This document shows, piece by piece, positions 17,468 to 26,976 of a stretch of 64,000 bases of DNA. Source of the DNA: Thermoplasmata archaeon (GTDB lineage Archaea; Thermoplasmatota; E2; DHVEG-1). Under the pieces are notes generated by a model that did no database searches, was not told the origin of the DNA, and worked only from the letters and a program-made list of their open reading frames with translations. The stretch lies in contig JADBLO010000065.1 in assembly GCA_014894395.1 (NCBI GenBank), positions 1 to 64,000 on the forward strand, given 5' to 3'. A program made the position numbers and the translations under genes. How positions within the stretch are numbered: position 1 is the stretch's first letter; every line of letters begins with the position of its first letter.

Positions 17468-18280
17468 ATGAAAGATACTTGGGTGAAGAAAGGACTTGTT
17501 GTTTCTATTATTCTTTTATTCATCGGTGTTGCTATTGCACCAAGCATCAACTTCACTGTCGTAAAAGCATCCAATGACAACGACCTTGTAGAAGTGACTA
17601 CCCAAGCGTGTGGTATCAATGGATTTGGAAATACTACGGTAAAACTCACTAAACAGCAATACCAGGATTTACAGAATTACCTGGTTGATTTCAGGGCACA
17701 ATTAAACGATACTACAACAAGGGAGGAAGCAGTTCCTATCTTCAAGGAAGCAGTTGTAGAGTTGAACAAGTATGGGTTGTTGCCGAAGGGAATGGGTGTT
17801 GAACAAGTGCAGAAACTAGTAACTGGACAGTTTTCCAATCAAAGATACTTTAATACCATAATGAAATTGTTGACAGGAAAACAAAGAAATTTTACTAAAA
17901 ATGAAAACTGGTGTTGTTCATTCCTTAGTCAAACAAATTTTATGCTTGTGGATTGTCTAATCTGGACATTGTTTGGCGGCGGCTTTTTAAACGGTTTAGC
18001 AAATGAATTATATAATTTAAAAAAATTCTTCATATGGCGTCCTATCCGATTTTGTATAGTCTGGCCTAAGAGAGATGGTTGGGTGAATACTATTGGACTA
18101 AATGGCTTTAAATCTTGGAATGGTAATCTGATTGGATTGTTAGGCGGCTCACACATTGGGAATGATACGGGAGTTATTGGATTTACAGGAATAAAAATTG
18201 GAAATGGTAATACTATGTATACGTGGCTAATTGGAACAGCGTATCATGTGAAAATAAATTATACAGATTATGTACCATAA
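17468..18280 (+). CDS. Secreted hypothetical protein
   Basis: VKKGLVVSIILLFIGVAIAPSINFT signal peptide; no recognised mature domain. Confidence 0.65.
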   Translation: MKDTWVKKGLVVSIILLFIGVAIAPSINFTVVKASNDNDLVEVTTQACGINGFGNTTVKLTKQQYQDLQNYLVDFRAQLNDTTTREEAVPIFKEAVVELNKYGLLPKGMGVEQVQKLVTGQFSNQRYFNTIMKLLTGKQRNFTKNENWCCSFLSQTNFMLVDCLIWTLFGGGFLNGLANELYNLKKFFIWRPIRFCIVWPKRDGWVNTIGLNGFKSWNGNLIGLLGGSHIGNDTGVIGFTGIKIGNGNTMYTWLIGTAYHVKINYTDYVP

Positions 18281-18414
18281 ATGAAATATGAGGTAAAATT
18301 ATCATTATTATTTATTAAAAAGAGACCGCATGAAATTGTAGATTCATGCATTGTGAGAGCTTCCCACAAAAATGATTGAGTTTTATATACTACGGAAAAA
18401 AGAAAAAAACCTCC

Positions 18415-19068
18415 TTATTTTTTCTTATTAAACCCGTTCCGAAACCATCGTAATGTAATATGGAAGCGTTGAATCGCGGTGATGTTTCCAACAACTGCAA
18501 AATAAATCAGCACCCATTCGATAATGGTTGTGTTCCAGGGCAATTGAAGCGAAGAGCGAAGCGCAATATGTTGGATAATCGGGAATACGATGAGCAGTGC
18601 GAGTCGATCCGCCCGTCCTAACAAGCCTGAGTAATCACGTTTATAGCCGATTGCTTGTGCTTGTGTCCCCATATAACTGGTCAGTAACATGCCGATGATT
18701 GCAAGCAATCCAATAGGAGGTCGGCACCAAGAGCTCAGTGCAAGTGCACCAACCATGAATACGTCCGCGTACCGATCAAGTGCGTGATCGAGGAAATCTC
18801 CCCGTGCCGATGCCTTGTTTGTTAATTTTGCAACCTTTCCGTCGATTGCATCAAACAGGCCGTTGAGTAAGACAAACAGGGCAGCAAAAAATAAAAAGAA
18901 GTTCTGTAACTCACTTGATGGATTTGAGAAATAAAAAAAACCTCCCGCGATCAGAGAGAAAAGAAGTGCAAACCACGTGAGGATATCAGGATTAATATGC
19001 GTGAAGTGCTTCGCTATCATGGTCAGGAATGGATCTACTTTCCCTCGTGTTCTATCCAATACCATATC
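18415..19068 (-). CDS. CDP-alcohol phosphatidyltransferase (archaetidylinositol-phosphate-synthase-like); approximate start
   Basis: DAIDGKVAKLTNKASARGDFLDHALDRYADV = CDP-OH-P transferase motif; downstream of the kinase-like gene on the same strand. Confidence 0.88.
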   Translation of the reverse strand, partial: DMVLDRTRGKVDPFLTMIAKHFTHINPDILTWFALLFSLIAGGFFYFSNPSSELQNFFLFFAALFVLLNGLFDAIDGKVAKLTNKASARGDFLDHALDRYADVFMVGALALSSWCRPPIGLLAIIGMLLTSYMGTQAQAIGYKRDYSGLLGRADRLALLIVFPIIQHIALRSSLQLPWNTTIIEWVLIYFAVVGNITAIQRFHITLRWFRNGFNKKK

Positions 19069-19073
19069 TGCTC

Positions 19074-19628
19074 CTATGATGGAAAACCTTCGAGGATTTC
19101 CTCTGACCAATCAATCAGTCCTATACTATATGTTTTTGTCGGTTGAAAGTTCTTCTTCGCAATCTTCAAGATTGATGCGGCAACCTCTTCGATGGTTTTT
19201 TTGGTTGTATCAATCTCAAAAATATTCTTCTTGGGGTGTAGTTCCACTGCTTCGCAGAGAATCACATCTATGGTTTCTGCGTCTATGTTTTCCTGTATTT
19301 TTTGATTGTTCCATTTTTTTTTCATTAACCTTTTTTTTAGTTCTTTGGGATGGCAACGGAGAATAATCACTTTTTCCATTGTTTTGAGAAGATGCGCAAC
19401 ATGTCCTTCGAAAAAAACAAGGTCGTTTGTGGTGAAGTTCTTCTTGATGTATTTGTGTAACTTGTCCATGTCAATGAGCTGTGAGTTTCTTTTCTTGTCA
19501 ATCCCGTCAGTGCATCTGTTCTGTATAGCAAGCTCGTGCAATCGAACAATGGTATATCCTTGTTTCTGGAGCAGTGTCGCAACCGCGCTTTTTCCGGTTC
19601 CTGGGGTGCCGGTGAGTGCGACCAGCAT
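19074..19628 (-). CDS. AK6/Fap7-type adenylate kinase family NTPase
   Basis: MLVALTGTPGTGKSAVATLLQKQGY; FFEGHVAHLL; ILRCHPKELKKRL. Confidence 0.88.
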   Translation of the reverse strand: MLVALTGTPGTGKSAVATLLQKQGYTIVRLHELAIQNRCTDGIDKKRNSQLIDMDKLHKYIKKNFTTNDLVFFEGHVAHLLKTMEKVIILRCHPKELKKRLMKKKWNNQKIQENIDAETIDVILCEAVELHPKKNIFEIDTTKKTIEEVAASILKIAKKNFQPTKTYSIGLIDWSEEILEGFPS

Positions 19629-19629
19629 G

Positions 19630-20937
19630 TTAGATCAACTTACGGTAGTCATATCCACGGAATCCTTCTTTGAAACAGTAGCAAAGCTCTTGGAAGTCTT
19701 TCCGGTATTCTTTCACGTCGCCTTTGATTTTCTTGGGGTTTTCTTTTTTCAGGAGCGCGCGTGCATAGAATGCTGCGACGTCATCCATTTCTTTTTCTTT
19801 CATCCCGATGCGGGTGAGCTCTGGTGTTCCAAGCCTGAGACCTGAGGGGTTGAGTGGGTCGGAGTCGCCAGGGATCATGTTCATGTTGGTGACAATACCT
19901 GCTTTCTCAAGGATTTTCGATGCTTCTTTGCCTTTTCCCGGTCCGATTTCTACCAGGACTTGATGTGATTTGGTAAATCCGAGTTTTTCTCCGAAGACTT
20001 TGAAACCTTGTTCATGGAGCGCTTCTGCGAGGTGTTTCGCGTTCTTGATGGTTTGATCCGCGTACGCCTCCCCGAACTCGAGATGTTCAGCATAGGCAAT
20101 TCCTTTTGCTGCAACATGGTGCAAGTGGTAGGATGAGGTAACACCGGGGAAGACCCCAAATCCCAGTTTTCGTAAGAAGGCTTTGTCATCCTCGTTGTCT
20201 GCTTTGTGATCTGAAAGAATCATCCCGCCTTGAGGGCCGGGCAGGGTTTTATGGGTGCTCCCAGTCATCACATCTGCTCCCTCTCTGAGTGGGTCTTGGA
20301 ATTTTTTCCCACCAATGAGACCAAGCACATGGGCTGCATCGTACACCACGTAGGCCCCGACTTCATGTGCTGCCTCCGCAATGGGTTTAAGTGGAGTCGG
20401 GAATAAGAAGACCGATTGCCCACACAATGCGAGTTTTGGTTTGACCTGTTTAATGAGTTTCACCGCACCATCAACATCTATGTTCATCTCCTCGTTGCTA
20501 AACGGGAATGAAATAAGGTTAATACCTCGGACTCCTGCAGCACCATATTTGCCAAACGAGATATGAGCACCATTCGCGGTATCAAGAACGGTCGCAGTCT
20601 CACCAGGTTTGATAAGTGCTTTTAACACGGCCAGGTTCGCGATGGTTCCTGAGGTTGGTCGCACATCAGCATAACTACATCGGAACAGTTTCTTTGCAAG
20701 CTCCATGGTTTTTTCTTCGACAAGGTCGAAGAACTTACATCCTTCGTAGTACCGGTTTCCCGGGGTGCCTTCCGCGTAACGTCCATGAAAATCAGTAATC
20801 AGCATTTCTCGGCATAACGGTGAGAGGACATTTTCACTGGCGATCATCGGTAGAGAGTTGGCGAAAAACTCGTTGTTTTTCATCGCTTGTTTTCTGATAT
20901 ATTCAACGTCATCGTACCATTTCATAGAATTCACCAA
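19630..20937 (-). CDS. glyA: Serine hydroxymethyltransferase
   Basis: FFANSLPMIASENVLSP, DFHGRYAEGTPGNRYYEGC, TGSTHKTLPGPQGGMI. Confidence 0.95.
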   Translation of the reverse strand: MVNSMKWYDDVEYIRKQAMKNNEFFANSLPMIASENVLSPLCREMLITDFHGRYAEGTPGNRYYEGCKFFDLVEEKTMELAKKLFRCSYADVRPTSGTIANLAVLKALIKPGETATVLDTANGAHISFGKYGAAGVRGINLISFPFSNEEMNIDVDGAVKLIKQVKPKLALCGQSVFLFPTPLKPIAEAAHEVGAYVVYDAAHVLGLIGGKKFQDPLREGADVMTGSTHKTLPGPQGGMILSDHKADNEDDKAFLRKLGFGVFPGVTSSYHLHHVAAKGIAYAEHLEFGEAYADQTIKNAKHLAEALHEQGFKVFGEKLGFTKSHQVLVEIGPGKGKEASKILEKAGIVTNMNMIPGDSDPLNPSGLRLGTPELTRIGMKEKEMDDVAAFYARALLKKENPKKIKGDVKEYRKDFQELCYCFKEGFRGYDYRKLI

Positions 20938-20998
20938 AACTGTATCTTTGACTTCAATAAAAAGGTAATGGAAAACGTTTTCCTAGAGAAACCAGGAA

Positions 20999-21532
20999 CT
21001 ATTTTTTCTTTTCATTACGCATTTTAAATAAAGACGGCAGATGAATCGTATAGGTTCCATCTTTTTGGATCACAATCGGTTCTTTCTCCAGGAGTCCTTT
21101 GAGGTCGATATGGTACTTCCCTGGTTGTTCCACCCCGATAGTCTCTGGAGTATCTGAGTGATCTACCTCAGCGTTTATTTTTTCAATAATCGCTTTCCGT
21201 TGATCATCACTAATTGGTTCACCGAGGTTGATTTCCGCTGCTGGTTCTTCTTGTTCGATCTGGTCTTCGATCATCTTTCGTAGGTCTTTTGGTTTCAGCG
21301 TAATCCATGTCTCGGTACCCTTCAGCGTACCCTTGTTTTTTTCGACAGCAAACTCCATGATTCTAGTAGTGAGATCCTGACCGATCCCCTTACTCATGAT
21401 GTCTCGTTCTGTTTCATTTAATGGTTGTTTCGTGAAAAAAAACCTGTTTCCCCCGCACCCTGGGCATCCTTTCAACAACTGCGAGGATCCTTCTTCGAAG
21501 ACATGACCACATTTGAGACACTGATGTGGCAT
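20999..21532 (-). CDS. arvC: OapC/ArvC-family zinc-ribbon protein
   Basis: MPHQCLKCGHVFEEGSSQLLKGCPGCGGNRFFF; adjacent to DUF2073 and Era-like GTPase genes. Confidence 0.85.
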   Translation of the reverse strand: MPHQCLKCGHVFEEGSSQLLKGCPGCGGNRFFFTKQPLNETERDIMSKGIGQDLTTRIMEFAVEKNKGTLKGTETWITLKPKDLRKMIEDQIEQEEPAAEINLGEPISDDQRKAIIEKINAEVDHSDTPETIGVEQPGKYHIDLKGLLEKEPIVIQKDGTYTIHLPSLFKMRNEKKK

Positions 21533-21909
21533 TAACTTGCTCCTTTCCCAGGAATGATCGTGGTCTCAATCATGTCATTATCTTTGTGTACCATCTTAAG
21601 GAGATGCGCTGGTCCGATCACGGTCATTCGGGGTTTTTTTGCCACGCCGAACACCCGCTGGAAGAACCCGACTTTTTCATTTTCGTATCCGCCGATCTCA
21701 ATACCTATGAATGTATCATGGTTGATTTCTTTCATCGTATGTTCAATGAGTTTTGCCTGTTCTGTTGGAGTCAGACCGTGTTCTAAGACAAGGATTCTTC
21801 CTTCTTTGACTTCATTTAAAATATACTTGAGTTTATCTGAGGAGGAAAGATGCTCAAGTTTCTGATGGGAGATCAGATTAAACGCGATCCCGCCGTCTTT
21901 TTTCGCCAT
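21532..21909 (-). CDS. arvB: OapB/ArvB-family protein (DUF2073)
   Basis: GRILVLEHGLTPTEQAKLIEHTMKEI...FIGIEIGGY; genomic context. Confidence 0.83.
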   Translation of the reverse strand: MAKKDGGIAFNLISHQKLEHLSSSDKLKYILNEVKEGRILVLEHGLTPTEQAKLIEHTMKEINHDTFIGIEIGGYENEKVGFFQRVFGVAKKPRMTVIGPAHLLKMVHKDNDMIETTIIPGKGAS

Positions 21910-21914
21910 AGTTT

Positions 21915-22580
21915 TTACCTCCTCTTCTTATGTCGTTTCTTCCCAAACTCTTTTACCATCATAGTATACAAATTCTCAGTATTATATCCGGTGAGCGCAC
22001 TGATAGGAATAACCGGATGTTGTGGAAACGCGGACTTCAAAGTGGCCGGGCTTGCGTTCTCCGCATCGATTTTGTTTGCTGCGATGAGAATGGGGAGATT
22101 CCGTGCCTCTAGGTTCCCAATGATGGTGACATTGACCTGGGTGAACGGGTCCTGTGTTGCATCCATGACGAGTACGACACCATCGATGTCGTCTAACCAG
22201 CGGATTGCTTCAATGACTCCCTCGGTTGCTTCTTTTGCTCGCATTCGCGAGGCATCCTTGTCCATCCCGTACATGTTCATGAATTCTTTAAAATCGATTT
22301 TTGTGGCAATCCCTGGTGTGTCCACAAGATCCATCGTCAATGATGATCCACCGTTATTAATCCTGATGTTGTTCTTCCATTTCGCCCGTCGTGTCTCATG
22401 AGGAACTTCAGAAACACTTCCCATGATGTCCCCTGTCCAATCCCGCAGAATTCGATTTGCAAGCGTGGTTTTTCCGACATTCGGCGGGCCATAGATTCCA
22501 ATCTTGGCGTGGCTCTTGCCAAAAACCTTTTTGATCATCTTTGAAAACTTACTTTCTCTGAATCTCTCGAGTATTCCCAT
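21915..22580 (-). CDS. arvA: Era-like small GTPase (ArvA/OapA-type)
   Basis: GPPNVGKTTLANRI, DLVDTPGIAT, AANKIDAENA; followed by arvB and arvC homologues. Confidence 0.88.
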   Translation of the reverse strand: MGILERFRESKFSKMIKKVFGKSHAKIGIYGPPNVGKTTLANRILRDWTGDIMGSVSEVPHETRRAKWKNNIRINNGGSSLTMDLVDTPGIATKIDFKEFMNMYGMDKDASRMRAKEATEGVIEAIRWLDDIDGVVLVMDATQDPFTQVNVTIIGNLEARNLPILIAANKIDAENASPATLKSAFPQHPVIPISALTGYNTENLYTMMVKEFGKKRHKKRR

Positions 22581-22753
22581 CCCATTCCATCTCCAAATCG
22601 TATAGGTATTTCCATTAAATAGTATACAAATTATAGTTTATTAGTTTAGCGGCTCATGTTTGTATCGCATGAACCACAATAAAATAATAACCCTTAAATA
22701 GCCACAACATTATTCGCATGATGGAGAATTAATTTCATGGGACGGCATGATTT

Positions 22754-23710
22754 ATGACTGAAGAAAAAGTAGGTGGTATAAGCATGAAAGGAACAACAGA
22801 CTCATTTATGGAACGACTGCAGGAAGCATCAACTGAACTTGGTTCTATTAAAAGTTCGTTTTCTAAAGGCATGGATGATCTTGCAAAGATTCAAAGTATG
22901 CTGAGTCTCGACGGATTGAATAAAATGGATTCTATGATTCGCTCGTTTGAAGACCGCCTTTCTGAAGCTGAACGACGACGGGAAGAAGCAGTAGAGGGAG
23001 CCCGACGGTACAGTGTGGAGCTTGAAAAAGAAAAAGACCGACTAGTGAAGCTCTGGGATGCCTATAAAAACCAGGAAGAATCATTGTCTGCACAGGAGAA
23101 ACACGTCGCAGAACTGGACGAGAGATTACGGGATACTGAGCAGGTCCGCATGCAGTTTGAACGAGATGCAACCGCACGGATACAAACTCTAACGCAGAGG
23201 TTAGAGGAACGAGAGCAGGCGATCCAGCAATTAGATGATCTGAGACAGCAAGTGATGAGGTTCGATACCATCAGAACCCAACTGGAAACAAGTACGGACC
23301 GTATGCGCGGGGACCTCACGGTAAAAGACGACATCATCAGAACACTGGAAAAGCAAGTTGAGCAGCTGCGCGGATTTGAACAGTTCGCAGATTTCAAGAC
23401 GAAGTTTGAAGAGGTCTCTACGGAGTTCGAGAAAGAAAAAGAACGACTCACGAAGTTATTCCGTTTATACGAAGAGACCGAATCGGAGAACAAGATGGTA
23501 AAAGAGGAACTCCGAGAATGGCAGAACTGGTTTGACTCCAATGATGAACTCTTTACAAAACTGTTTATCTCAGTGGAACACCTGAAACACCGCAACACCG
23601 TGTCGCCCTCTGAAACCACGGTTGATGAGGAGATTGAAATCCCACCGTCTCTTGAGGAGCGACAAGAACCAGCTGAGAAGCCAAGGCGAAAACTCCGGTT
23701 CAGAAAATAA
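22754..23710 (+). CDS. Long coiled-coil protein
   Basis: Extended heptad-rich E/R/K/L sequence; no catalytic motif seen. Start 22754 or ATG 22784. Confidence 0.75.
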   Translation: MTEEKVGGISMKGTTDSFMERLQEASTELGSIKSSFSKGMDDLAKIQSMLSLDGLNKMDSMIRSFEDRLSEAERRREEAVEGARRYSVELEKEKDRLVKLWDAYKNQEESLSAQEKHVAELDERLRDTEQVRMQFERDATARIQTLTQRLEEREQAIQQLDDLRQQVMRFDTIRTQLETSTDRMRGDLTVKDDIIRTLEKQVEQLRGFEQFADFKTKFEEVSTEFEKEKERLTKLFRLYEETESENKMVKEELREWQNWFDSNDELFTKLFISVEHLKHRNTVSPSETTVDEEIEIPPSLEERQEPAEKPRRKLRFRK

Positions 23711-23735
23711 AAAACCATCATTTTTTTTCTTTTTT

Positions 23736-25841
23736 TTATTCTATTTTTATCGTACTAATTCCACTTTCATCTTCTGACACTGTTATCGTATGTTCAGTGA
23801 AATGTTTGATATCTTCGACATGGGTGATTAAGAAGATCTGTCGGAATTTTGAGGAAAAACTATTTAGTGCTTTAATGATGTTTTGTTTTCGTATCTGATC
23901 CTGTGAACCAAAGATTTCATCCAGGATAATGAATTGAAAGACGCTGCCTGCACGTTCGGTAATGATCTCTGAGATAGCAAGCCGTATGCAGAGGTTTGCC
24001 AGGTCTTCTTCCCCGCCTGAGAACCGTTCAATCGTGTATGGTAACCCACGGTCGTACACCAGGAGGTTGTAGTCTTCATCCAGCTCGATTTGTGAGTATT
24101 TCCCGTCGGTGAGCTCATCAAAGAGTTCTGATGCATGTGATGAAAGGGTTGGTCGGATCTGAGAGATAAGGTATGTCCGGTAGGAATCCATGACCTCGGA
24201 CAACATGCTGAGGCGTTGTGCGTCGTTTCGTTCGCTTTCTAGTTTTTTAACAAGTCTTTGTTGTTCTTCAATATTTTTTTCGAAGGTTTTTATCTGCTGA
24301 CCGATCAGGTTTTTTTTCCCTTCTTGTTCTTTCTGTTCTACCGTTATCTCTTGATGTTTCTCTTTGATATTATCAAGTTTCGACAATGCCTCTTGATAGA
24401 CTCTATAGGTTTCGCTGACACGAATTCGTATCGGTCTGTACTGTTTTTCGTCAAACTCGACGGCGCCGATTGCTTTGATTTCTTTTTTCTTGTTTTCCAG
24501 CTCTCGTTTTTCTCGCAAAATTTCTTCAGTAGCGTGGCGAAGGGTGATCTGGAGTTTTTCTCGTTCAACGACTTGACTGCGGAGGTACATGCTTTTCTTC
24601 TGCAACGCTTGTTTTTCCCGAGAGAGTCGATCATATTCTGTATCCAGTTTTTTTCCATCCTCGGTCAATTTCTGTGCTTCATGATTTTTTTTTGTGAGTT
24701 CTTCTGTATATGAGGTAAGAAGTTTTTTTTGCTGTTCGCCTAATACGCGTTCGCAGGTCGGGCATTTCGCCTGTGGTCCCATTTTTTCGATATAGTGTTT
24801 TTTTGTTGTTAATTCTTTGATATCGTTTCTTAGTCGGTGCAATAGAGTTGTATTCTGCTCTTGTTTCTTCACTGCGGTCTGGATGACGTTACTACTTTTC
24901 TCCTGCTGTTGTTCAAAGGTTTGAAGATCTTCTTCAAGGTTCTTAAATACAGTGAGTTTCTCTTTTTGTTTTTCAAGGATTTCTTGTCGTTCGTTTGTTG
25001 TTTTTTCCAATGTTTTGATGTCGTTTTCTAAGCGTTGTTTTTTTTCGAATCTGCTTTTTTTTCCCTCGAGTTGTTCTTTGGTCATGCAGAGTTTTTCGTA
25101 TAAAAGCTTTTTTGTTTCGCAGTCTTTTTTTGTTTTGGAAAGTTCCTCTTCAATTTTTTGATGTTGTTTTTTCTGTTCTTCAATACGCTGAGCTAGTTCT
25201 TTTTGTTTTTTTTGTTGGTTTTGTATCTCTTGTTTGTATACGGTTATTTTGTCTTGGCCATGTTCATCGACAAGGTCATTACCTAGTTTCTCAACAAGAT
25301 TTTTCTTCTCTTTTGTGTCTGATCGGATCGCACTGATGATGTCGTCGACTGCGTTGATCCCCAGCATTCGGAGGATGAGTTGTCGTCGTTCACTGGGGTT
25401 CATGGATGATAAGGTGTTCAGCTCTTTTTGTTTCGCGAAAATCGAGGTGTAGAATGATTTCCAGTCCATCCCTAGTTTCTTTTGGATATACTTACTGAGG
25501 ACTTCTGCACCATTTGCTGCTAACTTCCCGTTTACGGTCGCACTCCCTGATGCTGACAGGTTTTTTCCGCTCATCTCTCGGACAACATGGTAGGTGTCAT
25601 CATCGAAGATGAACTCAAGTTCAACCCGACACGGATCAGATGGTGCTGCGCCTTCTCGTTTGATCTGGTCTGTGGAGGTTCGCGCTGCCACAGGGCCATA
25701 GAGTGTCCATGCGACCGCTTCAAACACGGTTGATTTTCCTACGCCGTTTAATCCGACGACACCGGTGACTCCATCAGGGAATTCGATGTAACATTCTTTG
25801 AATTTCCGGAAGTTTTTCAGACGGATTGATTTGAGTATCAT
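23736..25841 (-). CDS. rad50: DNA double-strand-break repair ATPase Rad50
   Basis: GVVGLNGVGKSTVFEAV Walker A, zinc hook CPTCERVL, FSGGEEDLANLCIRLA signature. Confidence 0.96.
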   Translation of the reverse strand: MILKSIRLKNFRKFKECYIEFPDGVTGVVGLNGVGKSTVFEAVAWTLYGPVAARTSTDQIKREGAAPSDPCRVELEFIFDDDTYHVVREMSGKNLSASGSATVNGKLAANGAEVLSKYIQKKLGMDWKSFYTSIFAKQKELNTLSSMNPSERRQLILRMLGINAVDDIISAIRSDTKEKKNLVEKLGNDLVDEHGQDKITVYKQEIQNQQKKQKELAQRIEEQKKQHQKIEEELSKTKKDCETKKLLYEKLCMTKEQLEGKKSRFEKKQRLENDIKTLEKTTNERQEILEKQKEKLTVFKNLEEDLQTFEQQQEKSSNVIQTAVKKQEQNTTLLHRLRNDIKELTTKKHYIEKMGPQAKCPTCERVLGEQQKKLLTSYTEELTKKNHEAQKLTEDGKKLDTEYDRLSREKQALQKKSMYLRSQVVEREKLQITLRHATEEILREKRELENKKKEIKAIGAVEFDEKQYRPIRIRVSETYRVYQEALSKLDNIKEKHQEITVEQKEQEGKKNLIGQQIKTFEKNIEEQQRLVKKLESERNDAQRLSMLSEVMDSYRTYLISQIRPTLSSHASELFDELTDGKYSQIELDEDYNLLVYDRGLPYTIERFSGGEEDLANLCIRLAISEIITERAGSVFQFIILDEIFGSQDQIRKQNIIKALNSFSSKFRQIFLITHVEDIKHFTEHTITVSEDESGISTIKIE

Positions 25842-26974
25842 GGTTTTTTCTCTTGTTCTTCTATTTTATGGATGTAGTGTAACCCAAGGTTGAAGAGTAT
25901 TTTTTTTTCCTGGTATTGTTGGATATCGAGAAATTTCTCAAACTCGTCTGCCAGTGATTTCATCTTGTAATCTTTGCTCAGCGCTGCCTCACCGGTTTTG
26001 ATGGTTGTAGATTTAATCTCAAAATGTACAGCGGTTTTCCCAAGGTCTCGTATCTGATGAAAATCGATTCCTCGTTGGATGTGCGAGGGGACGTTCTCAA
26101 GACAGACGCGTATGATTTTATCTTTTGGATCAATAGCTTGGATGGTTTCTTTTACCTTCTGTACGATCTGTTCAATACGGAGTGTCGAACAATCGAGTGA
26201 AGGTGCGCCAACCATAATCCTAGTTTTTAGAGGAATGAACCGGTGTTTGAGTTTTTGTCCGAGGTCAATTTCAAGGCATCCTTTCTGGGAGTCTGCCTCG
26301 GTAAAGCTCAGATGCTCTGTTGATCCTGCGTAAAACGCGTTCTCCTGTAGTTTTGTGTACATATGGTAGTGCCCAAGTGCGATGTAATCAAAATCCTCCT
26401 GGAGGTTTTTCACGGGGATGAACAGCTCGTTGAACTCGTTCATTTTGAATTCTTTTATCCCTGCGACTGCACCATGCGCCATGAGTACGTTGAAATCAGC
26501 TTTCTTGCCTCGTGTAATTTTTTTGAGATTGGTCTCAAATTCTTTAGGGCTTTGACACTGAGGAATCGCATGGACCATGACCGTTTCATCCTTGTTTTTT
26601 AATGAGACAGTTTCGTAATGATTGTTATGAATAGGGTAGACATGATCAAGATGCTCGAAGATAGAGAAAATATTTCCTGTTTCTTTGAGCTTGGGTGTCT
26701 CATGATTCCCAGAGATGACGATGAACGGGATGTTTTCTTTTGACAATCGCAGAATCTGTTGTACGGCAACCGTTATCGCCCGATTTGTTGGTCGAACTGA
26801 ATCAAACAGGTCACCCGCATGGAGCACAAGATCAGGTTTGCTTTTCACGGCGTAGTCGATGCACTGGGTGAACGCATCATACACGTCTATCTCCCGTTGG
26901 TTCACACCTTCTTCTGTTACTTTCCGGTATGCAGAATAACCAAGATGGGTATCAGCGAGATGTAAAACCTTCAT
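25838..26974 (-). CDS. mre11: DNA repair exonuclease Mre11
   Basis: MKVLHLADTHLGYSAYRK, LHAGDLFD, VISGNHETP, ALGHYHMY; 4-nt overlap with rad50. Confidence 0.96.
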   Translation of the reverse strand: MKVLHLADTHLGYSAYRKVTEEGVNQREIDVYDAFTQCIDYAVKSKPDLVLHAGDLFDSVRPTNRAITVAVQQILRLSKENIPFIVISGNHETPKLKETGNIFSIFEHLDHVYPIHNNHYETVSLKNKDETVMVHAIPQCQSPKEFETNLKKITRGKKADFNVLMAHGAVAGIKEFKMNEFNELFIPVKNLQEDFDYIALGHYHMYTKLQENAFYAGSTEHLSFTEADSQKGCLEIDLGQKLKHRFIPLKTRIMVGAPSLDCSTLRIEQIVQKVKETIQAIDPKDKIIRVCLENVPSHIQRGIDFHQIRDLGKTAVHFEIKSTTIKTGEAALSKDYKMKSLADEFEKFLDIQQYQEKKILFNLGLHYIHKIEEQEKKP

Positions 26975-26976
26975 TC

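Noticed and set aside
21850-22401. 183-aa + strand ORF over the Era-like GTPase
   Set aside because: Shadow ORF of a clearly conserved GTPase.
24258-25452. F/L-rich + strand ORFs within rad50
   Set aside because: Complement of Lys/Glu-rich coiled-coil codons; not independent genes.
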